Source of the DNA: Verrucomicrobiia bacterium
Lineage (GTDB): Bacteria > Verrucomicrobiota > Verrucomicrobiia > JABWAM01
Assembly: GCA_028687435.1 (NCBI GenBank)
Contig: JAQUAF010000009.1
Coordinates: forward strand, 50,567-114,566
Direction: 5' to 3'
DNA length: 64,000 bases
This document shows positions 52,401-60,585 of the stretch, in pieces. Within the stretch, counting starts at the first letter, position 1; each line of letters begins with the position of its first letter. Position numbers and translations under genes: made by a program. Under the pieces are notes generated by a model. It had not been told where the DNA came from, did no database searches, and saw only the letters and a list, made by a program, of their open reading frames with translations.

Positions 52401-54938
52401 GTTTCCGCCATCCGGATCGTCCGGGCGCGGGAAAACAACCTGAAGAATCTTTCGCTGGATATCCCCCGCGACCAATGGGTGGTGGTGACGGGATTGAGCG
52501 GCAGCGGAAAATCCTCGCTGGCGTTTGATCTGGTTTTCAACGAGGGGCAGAGAAGATTTCTGGACTGCATGTCCGCCTATGCCAGGCAGTACGTCGAACA
52601 AATGCCCCGCGCGGACGTGGATTGGGTGGCGGGCATTCCGCCCACGGTGGCCATTGAGCAGCGTGTCACACAAGGCGGATGGCGCTCAACGGTGGCCACG
52701 GTGACGGAGGCTTATCATTTCATCCGTCTGCTCTATGCCAGAGTGGGAGAACAATATTGCCCCCGTTGCCGGACGCCGGTTGGCGCAGGGGATTTTGAAT
52801 CCGCGTTGAGCCAGATCGCCGAAACCATCCGGCGGCAAGGTCCCCAACAAGTTCGGGCGCCTTTGATCTGGGGGCGAAAGGGATTCCATTCCGATGTTGC
52901 GGCATGGGCGGCGGGCAAGGGGTTTTCCCGTTTGTGGGTGGATGGCAGGCCCGTGGAGATCAAGTCGTTTCAAAAACTGGCCCGGTACGTTGTGCATGAC
53001 ATTGATCTTGACGGCGGAATCTGGACGGATTCCAAGGTTTCTCCGGCATTGGTGGAGAAAATGCTGGGCTATGGAAAAGGAACCTTGCGGCTGGTGGATC
53101 GGAAGGGACGGGAAACCCTGGTCAGTTCGGCCCGGGCTTGTCCGGAATGCCGCCGGTCTTTTGCCCCCCTTGATCCCAGGGATTTTTCGTTCAACAGCCC
53201 ATCGGGTTGGTGTGAGAGTTGCCGTGGATACGGTTTTCAGCCCACCCGCGCTTTCGACGAGGATTGGAATGCCGAGGAGTCGATCAGGGAGGAAGCGGAA
53301 ATGGAGCGGCGTCAGACGGTGGGACAGGAGGTTCCCTGCCGCGGATGCGAGGGCGCCCGGTTGAAGCCGGAGGCGCTGGCGGTGCGGCTGGCCGGCAAAA
53401 CCGTGGCCGAGTTGCAACAGATGCCGGTGCGGATGGCGGCGGATTGGTTCCGGAAATTGAAGTTCGAGGGACGGAAGCGGTTGCTGGCGCAGGAGGCGAT
53501 TGCGCAGGTGATCGAGCGGTTGGGGTTTCTTGACCGTGTGGGGTTGGAATATCTTCAGTTGGGGCGGTCGGCTCACACCCTGTCGGGAGGTGAGATGCAA
53601 CGCATCCGGCTTGCGGCGCAACTGGGTTCGAATTTGAGGGGGGTTCTCTATGTGCTGGACGAACCCACCATTGGTTTGCATTCGCGTGACAATGAAAAAT
53701 TGCTGGAGATTCTGGATGGGCTCAAACGCCGCGGCAATTCCCTCCTGGTGGTTGAACATGATGAGGAAACCATCCGGCGGGCGGATTGGGTGATCGATCT
53801 GGGGCCCGGCGCCGGGCAGCATGGAGGCGAAGCGGTCTGGCAGGGCAGGGTGAAAAACAGCGGGAAAGGGGCCAGGGGAAGGAGTTTGACGCTGGATTTT
53901 CTGCAAAATCCAATGAGGCATCCGATGCGCGGGCAACGGCGTTCGTTGAAAGGGATTGGCTGGCTGGTTTTAAGGCAGGCATCCTGGCATAACCTGCGGC
54001 GGGTGACGGCGCGTTTCCCTGTGGGACGATTGACCATGGTCACCGGAGTGAGCGGCGCGGGAAAGTCGTCGCTGGTGCGGGGATGTTTGTTGCCGTCGGT
54101 TGCGGGCGCCAGACGGGCGCCGGCGGTTTTGGATGGACGCGGTTTGATCGGCCAGGCTTACGAGGTGGATCAATCGCCTATCGGACGCACCCCGCGTTCG
54201 TGTCCGGCGACTTATGTGGGCGTGTGGGATGAAATCCGCCGCCTTTTTGCCGCCACTTCCGCCGCCCGGTTGCGGGGATTCAATGCCAGCCGTTTTTCCT
54301 TCAATACCGGGGAGGGGCGTTGCGAAAAATGCGTGGGGCAGGGGCGGCTGCGAATGGAGATGAATTTTCTGCCCGACGCCTTTGTCCCCTGCGAGGTGTG
54401 CGAGGGAAAACGGTTCAACAGCGCCACCTTGGAGGTGACTTATCGTGACCGGAACATCGACGAAGTTTTGAGATTGAGCGTGGAGGATGCTGCCGCATTT
54501 TTCGCCCATGACCGCAAGGTGGCCGAACCGCTCAAGTTGCTGTCGGAAACCGGGCTGGGGTACTTATCCTTGGGGCAGAGCAGTCCCACGTTGTCCGGCG
54601 GCGAGGCGCAGCGTTTGAAGTTGGTGACGGAACTGGCCCGGGGAATGGGCGGGCGGCCAAGGCTTGGATCGCTTTATGTGCTGGAAGAACCGACCATTGG
54701 ATTGCATTTTGCGGACGTGGAGAAGTTGATCGGGGTGTTGCACCGGCTGGTGGACGAGGGGCACACCGTGGTGGTGATCGAGCACAATCTGGATGTGATT
54801 GCCGAGGCGGATTATGTGCTGGATTTGGGGCCGGAGGGCGGGGATCGCGGCGGAAAAGCGGTGGTCTGCGGAACGCCGGAAGATGTGGCGCGCTGTCCGG
54901 CCTCGCATACCGGACGTTTCCTAAGGCGTGTCCTCTGA
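49425..54938 (+). CDS. uvrA: Double-length fused excinuclease ABC subunit A
   Basis: An 1837-residue UvrA, about twice the usual 940, made of two complete UvrA copies. Four Walker A motifs: GVSGSGKSS (~36), GVSGSGKST (~635), GLSGSGKSS (~1023) and GVSGAGKSS (~1541). Four LSGGE signatures: LSGGEVQR, LSGGEAQR, LSGGEMQR, LSGGEAQR. Two C-terminal zinc fingers open with CLRCGGNG and CEKCVGQG and close with CPACRG and CEVCEG. The fourth Walker B reads VLEEPTIGLH with Glu in place of the usual Asp. UvrA recognises damaged DNA as a dimer; the fusion makes an internal dimer, as in Chlamydiae. The junction at about 965-990 is encoded by a tandem repeat. Confidence 0.96.
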   Translation: MREGNQSCIHLRGVSQNNLRGFDLDIPLGKLTVVTGVSGSGKSSLVFDTLYAEGQRRYVETFSPYARQFMERLDQPRVKAIGNIPPAIAIQQGNTVKTSRSTVGTLTELCDHFKLLMAHAAEPVCPQCGKTVRKDSSVAVAGEFAGRDAEMLVVFSVSLSKKAPFFSLARVLMDQGYRRWWSGGEIRELAAVTEKTPLGAGEILVVQDRLRGGETQRTRWLESLEAAFRAGKGHLSVITLEDKKEHRFSRDLHCAACDRSFATPTPALFSFNHPLAACPRCRGFGRTVEIDRQLVIPNPQMSVKEGVIKPWQTGISAECQRELMSYCRRRAIDTGRPFARLPRQHQEWIWQGDEADPGATSYGPWYGVKGYFEWLESKSYKMHMRVLLSRYRVYRTCPDCKGSRFQPETLHYRLGGKNLAELYAMPAKELGRFLGEWRERQRVGRRGNDPRQMVADAIASRLRWLEEVGLGYLSLNRAARTLSGGEVQRVHLTSCLGGGMVNTLFILDEPSVGLHPRDIDRLLKVLCALRDQGNTLVVVEHDPQVIRSADHWVDLGPGAGEGGGRLLFSMPPGSGVPKGKSLTWDYLNGRRAIEWPKKRREVNARTPHVRVENATENNLENLTVEFPLRRFVAVTGVSGSGKSTLVQRVLYENLQQLMGRTGAEPGCCRRVAGHEALRDVVLVDQSPLSRTSRSNPAVYVGAWEFLRRLFGALPESQTKGFSAGTFSFNAGDGRCLRCGGNGSERVEMQFLADVFLPCPACRGRRFRDETLAIRLGDWNAADWLGQTVAEARRALADLRDGGFEKGWLAWRDQADRRLALLEQVGLGYLRLGQPLPTLSGGEAQRLKLCGYLAETLSEKGGVEVYSGKFPSKNKGAESSTLLIFDEPTTGLHFEDVRQLVAVFQQLVDRGFSLVVIEHNLELIKCADWIIDLGPEAGDEGGHLVASGSPEDLMRVEGSWTGRFLKKLASNKVQRFTVQGSRFKGEETENKKAVSAIRIVRARENNLKNLSLDIPRDQWVVVTGLSGSGKSSLAFDLVFNEGQRRFLDCMSAYARQYVEQMPRADVDWVAGIPPTVAIEQRVTQGGWRSTVATVTEAYHFIRLLYARVGEQYCPRCRTPVGAGDFESALSQIAETIRRQGPQQVRAPLIWGRKGFHSDVAAWAAGKGFSRLWVDGRPVEIKSFQKLARYVVHDIDLDGGIWTDSKVSPALVEKMLGYGKGTLRLVDRKGRETLVSSARACPECRRSFAPLDPRDFSFNSPSGWCESCRGYGFQPTRAFDEDWNAEESIREEAEMERRQTVGQEVPCRGCEGARLKPEALAVRLAGKTVAELQQMPVRMAADWFRKLKFEGRKRLLAQEAIAQVIERLGFLDRVGLEYLQLGRSAHTLSGGEMQRIRLAAQLGSNLRGVLYVLDEPTIGLHSRDNEKLLEILDGLKRRGNSLLVVEHDEETIRRADWVIDLGPGAGQHGGEAVWQGRVKNSGKGARGRSLTLDFLQNPMRHPMRGQRRSLKGIGWLVLRQASWHNLRRVTARFPVGRLTMVTGVSGAGKSSLVRGCLLPSVAGARRAPAVLDGRGLIGQAYEVDQSPIGRTPRSCPATYVGVWDEIRRLFAATSAARLRGFNASRFSFNTGEGRCEKCVGQGRLRMEMNFLPDAFVPCEVCEGKRFNSATLEVTYRDRNIDEVLRLSVEDAAAFFAHDRKVAEPLKLLSETGLGYLSLGQSSPTLSGGEAQRLKLVTELARGMGGRPRLGSLYVLEEPTIGLHFADVEKLIGVLHRLVDEGHTVVVIEHNLDVIAEADYVLDLGPEGGDRGGKAVVCGTPEDVARCPASHTGRFLRRVL
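52335..52374. repeat. Short tandem repeat at the UvrA fusion joint
   Basis: About five imperfect copies of a 7-nt unit (AAGGTTC and variants AAAGGTTC, ACGGTTC) lie in frame inside uvrA and encode VQRFTVQGSRFKG, the link between the two halves. Related tracts occur between genes at 43087-43107, 40423-40455 and 46010-46028, where they are non-coding. Confidence 0.8.
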
Positions 54939-55057
54939 ACTATTCGATCCGCTTTCTGCCGTGCGGTTCGGACAGATAAAGCACGATGGCGGTTTTTTTG
55001 AGGGCGGATGTCCGGCGGCGGGATGATGACGTTGTTTTTTTCCTGAGCCCGGAATTT

Positions 55058-55366
55058 TCAACAGCCCTGCGAAGCAGGGTGGCAATGGATTTTCTCGGGT
55101 TGGAGGTTAAAGACGGCACATCCAACTTTTTGCATACATTGGGATGCCGCGCAATAAAAAAACAAGCGCATGAGCTGTTTTTTTGAAAACATCCCGATGA
55201 TGTGTCTGGCCAGATGTTCTTTGATTTCATTGTGGCGCGGGATGGGGTGGCGGATTTTTGTCTCTGAATTTTGATGCCAGCCGTGACGTCCGCCATGACG
55301 GATGAAAACCGCTCCCGCTTCCCCGATTTCCCGGATCGAATGGTGAAGGATGGCTTGTCTTGGGCT
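55058..55366 (-). pseudogene. hicA toxin remnant
   Basis: A minus-strand frame free of stops from 55366 reads SIREIGEAGAVFIRHGGRHG, WHQNSETKIRHPIPRHNEIK, EHLARHIIGMF. The pattern G-x-H (GGRHGW) plus PIPRHNEIKEHLARHI is diagnostic of HicA mRNA-interferase toxins. There is no ATG, GTG or TTG before the homology and the frame runs on without the normal stop after about 55190, ending at 55058. No hicB is seen. So it is an inactivated module between uvrA and the metallo-hydrolase. The rest of the 450-nt gap 54939-55388 holds no other gene. Confidence 0.65.
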
Positions 55367-55382
55367 TCAAAGGGGCTAGAGT
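55355..55382 (+). promoter_or_regulatory. Sigma70-like promoter of the metallo-hydrolase
   Basis: TTGTCT (55355-55360), a 16-nt spacer and TAGAGT (55377-55382), 6 nt before the ATG at 55389. Predicts a leaderless transcript. Confidence 0.5.
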
Positions 55383-55388
55383 GGGCGC

Positions 55389-56027
55389 ATGCAATTGGAA
55401 TTGTATTGCGGGGGGCCTGTGGAAACGAATGGATATTGGCTGCGGAAGGGAAAAACCGTTCTGCTGATCGATGCTCCAATGGGCATGTTGCAATGGGCGA
55501 AAGCCCGCCAGGCCCGGGAACCCGGCTTGAAATGGGGGGGATTGCTGATCACGCATGGGCATTGGGATCACATCGGCGACGCCCTTGGATTCCAGCAATT
55601 GGGAATGCCTGTTTACGCGCATCGCGACGGGGCATTGTTGATCGAAAAACCGGAAATACAAAACCCTTTCAATCCTTTTTGTGAACTGCAGCCGTGCCGT
55701 CCGGACGGCGAGTTGAAGGGAAAGACGTCGTTGAAGTTTGGGGAGTTGGAGGTCCGTTTGCTGGAATGTCCGGGCCATTGTCCGGGTTCGGTTTGTTTTT
55801 ATGTTCCGGATGAGAAAATTGTTTTTACGGGCGATGTTTTGTTTGCCGGGGCGGTGGGGCGGTGGGATTTGCCGGGGGGGAGCCGCGAGGTTTTGATGGG
55901 GTCGATTGGGAAAAATTTGATTGTTTTGCCCGGTGAAACCCGGATTTTGGCCGGACACGGTCCGGAAACCACGATTTTGAGGGAAAAACAGGCCAATCCC
56001 TTTGCCGGGGAGGCGGCTCGGGCATGA
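55389..56027 (+). CDS. Metallo-beta-lactamase fold hydrolase (GloB-like)
   Basis: A 212-residue MBL-fold hydrolase. Metal motif LITHGHWDHIG, then ECPGHCPGSVCFY (His), VFTGDVLFAGAVGRWDLPGG (bridging Asp) and ILAGHGPETTIL (last His). The arrangement matches glyoxalase II-like and general thioester or quorum-type hydrolases; the SxGRWDLPGG block is the common small-hydrolase form. Cytoplasmic. The stop overlaps the MMPL transporter start by ATGA, so they are cotranslated. Confidence 0.88.
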   Translation: MQLELYCGGPVETNGYWLRKGKTVLLIDAPMGMLQWAKARQAREPGLKWGGLLITHGHWDHIGDALGFQQLGMPVYAHRDGALLIEKPEIQNPFNPFCELQPCRPDGELKGKTSLKFGELEVRLLECPGHCPGSVCFYVPDEKIVFTGDVLFAGAVGRWDLPGGSREVLMGSIGKNLIVLPGETRILAGHGPETTILREKQANPFAGEAARA

Positions 56028-58552
56028 TTTCCTCCGGGATGCATCAACATGGTTTTTTACGCAGAATGTGGAACCACTTCATGTTGTGGGAGACGCAACA
56101 TGCCCTGCCAATTCTTTTGGTCTCGGTGGTGTTGGTCGGCCTGCTGGTGTGGCAGTCGGGCAAATTGCCGAAACGGTTGCGGGGCGGTTTGGTCAGCATG
56201 CCGGGAAGCGAAAACGAGTTGGTGCGGCAGATTGTGGAAAAGGAGTTTTCCAAGGCGATCGCTTATCCGACGGTTTTAATTCAGGAGGGCTTGGGCGATG
56301 TTTCCCAATTGGAGGAAAGCTGGAACCGTTCGCTCAAGGAGGTCAGGGAAATCCCCCAGGTCAAGGACGTGATAGACATGCATCTGGGACGCCGGATTGT
56401 CGCGGAACTGACGGTGCCCACCCGTTCATTCAAGGAAGCCCACGAGACCATCAATGCCATGCGGCAGGCTTCCATCTCCAGCGATTTTCAGGTGACAAAC
56501 CTGACGGTTACGAGGGAGGCCGGCATCCGGGTGCAGGTGGAAACGGAAGTCCGTTCGTTCAAGGAAGGAGAGGCGCGACGGCGGACGATGGATCGGGGGC
56601 TGGAAAAGATCGCTTTTCCCGTTCCGCCCCAGTTGAAGATGCAGGTGATGCGGCATCCGCGCCGGAATTTCGCCATGGTGGAGGCGGATGTCAATTCCTA
56701 CCAGGAAGCGGAGACCCTGACGGCGGATCTGCAAAAGCGTTTGCATGGGCTCAAACTGGATTTGGGAAACCGCGTATTGGTGACCGGGCTGCCGGCATTG
56801 TTTTACGATCTGAACCGGGAGGCCACCGTGTCACTGCGAAAAGCGGAATGGATCGGGCTGCCGATTTGTTTTCTGGTATTGATCCGGGTTTTTGGGTCGC
56901 CCCTGGCGGCGTTGCTGCCGATAGCCGTGGCCTTGATCGCCCTGAGCATGGGATCGGCGGTGATGAGCAAGGTGGGCAAGTACATGGAGATTTCCATGTA
57001 TGTGCCCAGCGTGCTGACCATGATCGGACTGGGAGTGGGGGTGGATTACATGTTGATTTTGCTGGCGCGGTTTCGCGAGTGCGTGCCCAAACATGAAAAT
57101 CTCGACGAAGCGATCTTGGAGGCGATGCATCTGACTTCCAACACGCTGTTCGGTTCGGCTTTTACGGTCATGATCGGCTTTTCAGCGTTGCTGTTCACAC
57201 CAGTGGCGTTGTTTCGGGCCATTGGCGTTGCGGGAATTGTTTCCATCCTGTCCTCGTTGGTGTGCATTTTTCTTCTTTCGCCGCCGATTTTCAAAATCTG
57301 CACGCCCTGCCTTCCGTCATGGCGGAAGGCTGCGGATCGGGCGGGCGGCGGGATCTGGCGGAAATGGACGCATGTCCTGGTGGATCATCCGGTCTGGTGC
57401 CTGAGCATCGGCCTGGCCATGATGACTGGAATAGGGGTTTGCATGCTGGAGATCGAACCCGCTTCATTGAATCCCGACACCTTGCCACCCAAGCTGGAAT
57501 CGCGGCATGGGTATAACATTTGCAAGAACGGCTTTGGCGCCGGATGGCTGATGCCCGCGGTATTGGTGGTCAAGAGCCCCGAGGGGTTGGCGGAAGGGGA
57601 TTATCTGGCAAGGGAACGCGATTTCATCCGGCAGTTGCGAAAAATGGAATCCACATTCGACGCCGTGGGCGCCAGCGACCTGTCAGCGGCCGCGGATCAG
57701 GGGTTCAGCATTGAGATTCCGTCGAATTTCTTCATTTCCAGAAGCGGCCGTTATCATTTGATTCTGGCGATGTTCAACGGCAATCCGCTTTCCCTGGAAG
57801 GACGGCGGTGGGTGGAGAATGTCCGGAAGGAAGGGCTGGGGGTGTGGAAGAAGGAGGATGGATTTGAATTCAAGGCGGGCGGGTTGGTGTCCAGCACCAT
57901 GGATTTGGACCGGGCGATTGGATCCTATCTTAAGCTGACAATCATTTTTTGCATGACCACCACGATTATTTGCCTGGCCTGGATGTATCGCACGCTGCTG
58001 ATCCCCCTGCAGGCGATCATGATGAATATTCTCTCCATCTCGGCGGCTTATGGTTTTCTGGTTCTTTGGTTCCAGAAAGGCTGGGGGACTTTCATGCAGC
58101 CGGACGGTTTTGGAGGATCAATAGGAATGAATTCCGTGGTGATTTTGCTGCTGTACTGCGCGCTTTTCGGATTATCGATGGATTACCAGGTTTTTCTGAT
58201 CAGCCGGATGGCGGAGGAATGGCGCCATTCCCACAACAACAAGGTCGCCGTGCGGCATGGAATCGAATTGACCGGGCGGGTGGTGACCGGCGCCGCCGCC
58301 ATCATGATCACCATCTTTCTTTCCTTTGCGTTTGTGTCGGTGTTCGAAACCCGGCAGTTCGGCACCGGCATGGCAGTGGCCATTGCCTTTGATTCCACCA
58401 TCATCCGTTTGCTGGTTTTCCCGGCCCTGATGCTGCTGATCGGACAGGCCAACTGGTGGTGGCCGTTTGGACGGCACAAGCAGGATCATTTGATGTCTGT
58501 TCCTTCCCCGCATGCCGGTCCGCATTCACGGCATGATTTTCAAAAGAAATGA
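56024..58552 (+). CDS. MMPL/RND-family lipid-type exporter
   Basis: An 842-residue RND-superfamily transporter of the MMPL type, probably moving lipids or hydrophobic molecules from the inner membrane. Two repeats each have one helix, a large periplasmic loop and five helices. Seen: LPILLVSVVLVGLLVW as first helix; ALSMGSAVMSK and GLGVGVDYMLILLARFRE in the first half, and GLSMDYQVFLISRMAEEW with VTGAAAIMITIFLSFAF in the second, both carrying the proton-relay type GxxxDY motif. It overlaps the MBL gene by 4 nt. HpnN-like hopanoid export is one possibility. Confidence 0.88.
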   Translation: MISSGMHQHGFLRRMWNHFMLWETQHALPILLVSVVLVGLLVWQSGKLPKRLRGGLVSMPGSENELVRQIVEKEFSKAIAYPTVLIQEGLGDVSQLEESWNRSLKEVREIPQVKDVIDMHLGRRIVAELTVPTRSFKEAHETINAMRQASISSDFQVTNLTVTREAGIRVQVETEVRSFKEGEARRRTMDRGLEKIAFPVPPQLKMQVMRHPRRNFAMVEADVNSYQEAETLTADLQKRLHGLKLDLGNRVLVTGLPALFYDLNREATVSLRKAEWIGLPICFLVLIRVFGSPLAALLPIAVALIALSMGSAVMSKVGKYMEISMYVPSVLTMIGLGVGVDYMLILLARFRECVPKHENLDEAILEAMHLTSNTLFGSAFTVMIGFSALLFTPVALFRAIGVAGIVSILSSLVCIFLLSPPIFKICTPCLPSWRKAADRAGGGIWRKWTHVLVDHPVWCLSIGLAMMTGIGVCMLEIEPASLNPDTLPPKLESRHGYNICKNGFGAGWLMPAVLVVKSPEGLAEGDYLARERDFIRQLRKMESTFDAVGASDLSAAADQGFSIEIPSNFFISRSGRYHLILAMFNGNPLSLEGRRWVENVRKEGLGVWKKEDGFEFKAGGLVSSTMDLDRAIGSYLKLTIIFCMTTTIICLAWMYRTLLIPLQAIMMNILSISAAYGFLVLWFQKGWGTFMQPDGFGGSIGMNSVVILLLYCALFGLSMDYQVFLISRMAEEWRHSHNNKVAVRHGIELTGRVVTGAAAIMITIFLSFAFVSVFETRQFGTGMAVAIAFDSTIIRLLVFPALMLLIGQANWWWPFGRHKQDHLMSVPSPHAGPHSRHDFQKK

Positions 58553-58576
58553 GGAATGAGGAAAGGTTCTTTCCTA

Positions 58577-58810
58577 TGAGGCTCTTGCAAAACTACGATG
58601 CGCGGCGTTGCAGCGGGTATGGATTGGCTGGCAAGGCGTGGAGTCTGGTCAATCCCCCCAGCCCGCAGGGGCGCGGCAGCGTGCAGGCATCTGCGGCGTT
58701 GCTCCCTCGACTTTGCTCGGGACAAGTTGTCAGCTTGCCCGAGGGGCAAGTCCTGAGCCTGCCGAAGGATCAAAGATCCACGAGGGATATTCTCCTTCCG
58801 TGCGCCTAGC
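58577..58810. repeat. Single arm of the MITE-like family plus empty intergenic DNA
   Basis: 58577-58650 begins AGGCTCTTGCAAAACTACGA and continues with the same order of blocks as the reversed right half of the element at 41922-42199 (GGCGTTGC, AAGGCGTGGAG, TCAATCCC). The second arm is missing, so this is a truncated copy. The rest of the 361-nt gap to 58913 is GC-rich non-coding sequence with the next promoter; no gene is supported. Confidence 0.75.
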
Positions 58811-58875
58811 ATCTGCCTGCACGGTGCCTTTGCCAGAATGTGAATTAATTTTTGCGCGGCTCCATAAAACGTCGC

Positions 58876-58904
58876 TTGTTTTCGACTCCTTTCATGGTTA
58901 GATT
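58876..58904 (+). promoter_or_regulatory. Sigma70-like promoter of the nucleotidyltransferase pair
   Basis: TTGTTT (58876-58881), a 17-nt spacer and TAGATT (58899-58904), 9 nt before the ATG at 58914. Confidence 0.45.
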
Positions 58905-58913
58905 GTTGGCGTC

Positions 58914-59114
58914 ATGAAAAAGCCGCTTCCATATCCCCGGATTCCAGATAATGCCGTGGCGCCTGTCATTCGCACCATTGCCGATTATTATGCCTTCCGG
59001 AACCGGTGCCGGCGGCGGATCGAGCGGCTAACCGGCCAACCTCCAGTCATTCCCGATGAGCAAGGACTCCCCAACCATCGAAGACGATTTCGCGCGAGCG
59101 CTGGACAAGGCTGA
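58914..59114 (+). CDS. Small basic protein upstream of nucleotidyltransferase
   Basis: A 66-residue protein (MKKPLPYPRIPDNAVAP; FRNRCRRRIERLTGQPPVIP), not recognised. It overlaps the following nucleotidyltransferase start by 59 nt, an unusually long overlap. Two-gene units with a short basic protein in front of a nucleotidyltransferase often act as antitoxin-toxin or MNT/HEPN-like pairs, but no such domain is visible here. A promoter-like sequence 9 nt upstream supports expression. Confidence 0.5.
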   Translation: MKKPLPYPRIPDNAVAPVIRTIADYYAFRNRCRRRIERLTGQPPVIPDEQGLPNHRRRFRASAGQG

Positions 59115-59589
59115 CATCCGCGCCCTGCTTCTGGGCGGCGTGGCCGTCACCAGCTATGGGTATCCTCGCCTGACGGAAGACACCGACTGGTGGATTGACC
59201 CCAAGGGGGGTGTTTTGGAGTGGGCCAAGCGTGTCCTTGAATTGTTCGATTCCATGCATGGTGAATTCAACGTGGTCGACCTCGGCAGGCGGATAAACGT
59301 TGGCCGATATCCGAAAAACCGGGGCAATCCCGAATTCAATATGCGTCTCTTCACCATGGCGGAAAACAACGGAGTGATCCGTATTCAGAACCGCACCGGG
59401 ACCATAGATCTCTTTTTTCTCGCCAACAATCTGCGAGACTTTGAAAAGTCCTGGCAACGTTCCGAGCCTATCGGCAAGCTGCGCAAGCTCGCCATTGAGG
59501 ATCTGATTGCTTCCAAACGCGGCACTGGTCGAACCAAGGATGCCTTGGATATTCAATTCCTCAAAACCCTGTCGCCCGGCTCTTCTTGA
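59056..59589 (+). CDS. Nucleotidyltransferase-fold protein (AbiEii/MNT-like)
   Basis: A 177-residue protein of the pol-beta-type nucleotidyltransferase superfamily. LLLGGVAVTSYGYPRLTEDT then DWWID gives the GG/S and D-x-D style metal residues of the AbiEii/DUF6036-like group; TGTIDLFFLAN supplies the third acidic residue and KRGTGRTKDALDIQFLK the end motif. Such proteins are toxins of type IV toxin-antitoxin or phage-defence systems, or unassigned tRNA/protein nucleotidyltransferases. It lies in a small accessory island between two mobile repeats. Confidence 0.75.
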   Translation: MSKDSPTIEDDFARALDKADIRALLLGGVAVTSYGYPRLTEDTDWWIDPKGGVLEWAKRVLELFDSMHGEFNVVDLGRRINVGRYPKNRGNPEFNMRLFTMAENNGVIRIQNRTGTIDLFFLANNLRDFEKSWQRSEPIGKLRKLAIEDLIASKRGTGRTKDALDIQFLKTLSPGSS

Positions 59590-59620
59590 TTCAAAGAGAC
59601 TTCTTGGCAGGAAAGATTTT

Positions 59621-60562
59621 TTAACGTATATCCGTTTGAAGTTCTTCAATTTCCCCCAGGATGTAATCCAAGATTTCATCGGCGGGATTATTGCCAGATA
59701 TTCCTTGGCGATCATTTTGAGTCGGCTCATAATTGAGGATGAGCATACGCTCTAAACGATTTAACCAACGTTTGTCTCCGGGAATGATTACGCGAAGATG
59801 TGTGGCGGCACCGAAATGATTTCTTTCCTTTAGCCGTTGAGCCAAATTAATGGCCTGCCCGATATAGATATATTCCTTGCTCTTGATAAAGCAATAGCAG
59901 CCAGCTTCTTCACTCCATCCGGCAAGATCCAGCCATTTCATGGCGTCTTCGGTTTTTCCGTAAACATCAGCGCCTTTGAGTTTTCTTGTCAGATCCGCTT
60001 CCACGCCATCACCTTTCCAAATGATGTCATCAATCCATTTTTCAAGAAGTCCTGTTTCTCGCCAGTAGGAGAGGCAATTCTTTTCGATTTGTTGATAAAA
60101 TTCCAGGCGTTGTTTCTGGGTATATCGATATTCGCAGGGCAGTTTTTCATCGGAAATCCTGCAGACAATGGCTTCCAATTGAGCTTCCCAAAGTTTTGTG
60201 TAGTCTGCCCTGATGGCTTTAAGCATTCGTTTTTTTGTAAGCCGGCGTTCTCCTCCTTCAACAGATGGTTCGCGTTTCGGTGAAGATGTTTCGCTCTCGG
60301 CAGCTGCCCCTTTCAGTGAAGCTTGGTTGACATGAGTGGGTTGAGCGATGGGTGACTCTGGTATGGCGTGTTCTCGTTGAATGGGAAGCTTTATCGCTGC
60401 CATACGTTCTTTTGCTGGTTTCCACTCGTTTTCTCCGTTTTTATAAACCCAACAATCACCAGTGATTTCGTTTTTTTCCAGAAGGCTTCTAATTTCATTA
60501 AAAAGGACGGGGCCGCGTGTTGTTGAGCCATCCGGACTGTAGTAATAAAGAGTGTCAGGCAT
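59621..60562 (-). CDS. GYF_2-GIY-YIG nuclease fusion
   Basis: A 313-residue protein. Residues about 4-50 are a GYF_2 domain (YYYSPDGSTTRGPVLFNEIR, then WVYKNGENEWKPA), a peptide-binding module. Residues about 110-195 are a helical region (KKRMLKAIRADYTKLWEAQL). Residues about 217-290 are a GIY-YIG endonuclease-like domain: GCYCFIKSKEYIYIGQAINL, Arg in AQRLKERNHFG, metal Glu in RLERMLILNYEPTQND. Both nuclease tyrosines (YCF and YIG-like) and the Glu are kept. The target is unknown. It is convergent with the nucleotidyltransferase gene and has its own promoter. Confidence 0.78.
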   Translation of the reverse strand: MPDTLYYYSPDGSTTRGPVLFNEIRSLLEKNEITGDCWVYKNGENEWKPAKERMAAIKLPIQREHAIPESPIAQPTHVNQASLKGAAAESETSSPKREPSVEGGERRLTKKRMLKAIRADYTKLWEAQLEAIVCRISDEKLPCEYRYTQKQRLEFYQQIEKNCLSYWRETGLLEKWIDDIIWKGDGVEADLTRKLKGADVYGKTEDAMKWLDLAGWSEEAGCYCFIKSKEYIYIGQAINLAQRLKERNHFGAATHLRVIIPGDKRWLNRLERMLILNYEPTQNDRQGISGNNPADEILDYILGEIEELQTDIR

Positions 60563-60585
60563 ATGGATTCCTTTTGACAGGGCGA

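Noticed and set aside
54986..55186. Plus-strand 66-residue ORF in the gap after uvrA
   Set aside because: It is antisense to the hicA-like remnant, which has a specific motif match; no support for the plus-strand frame.
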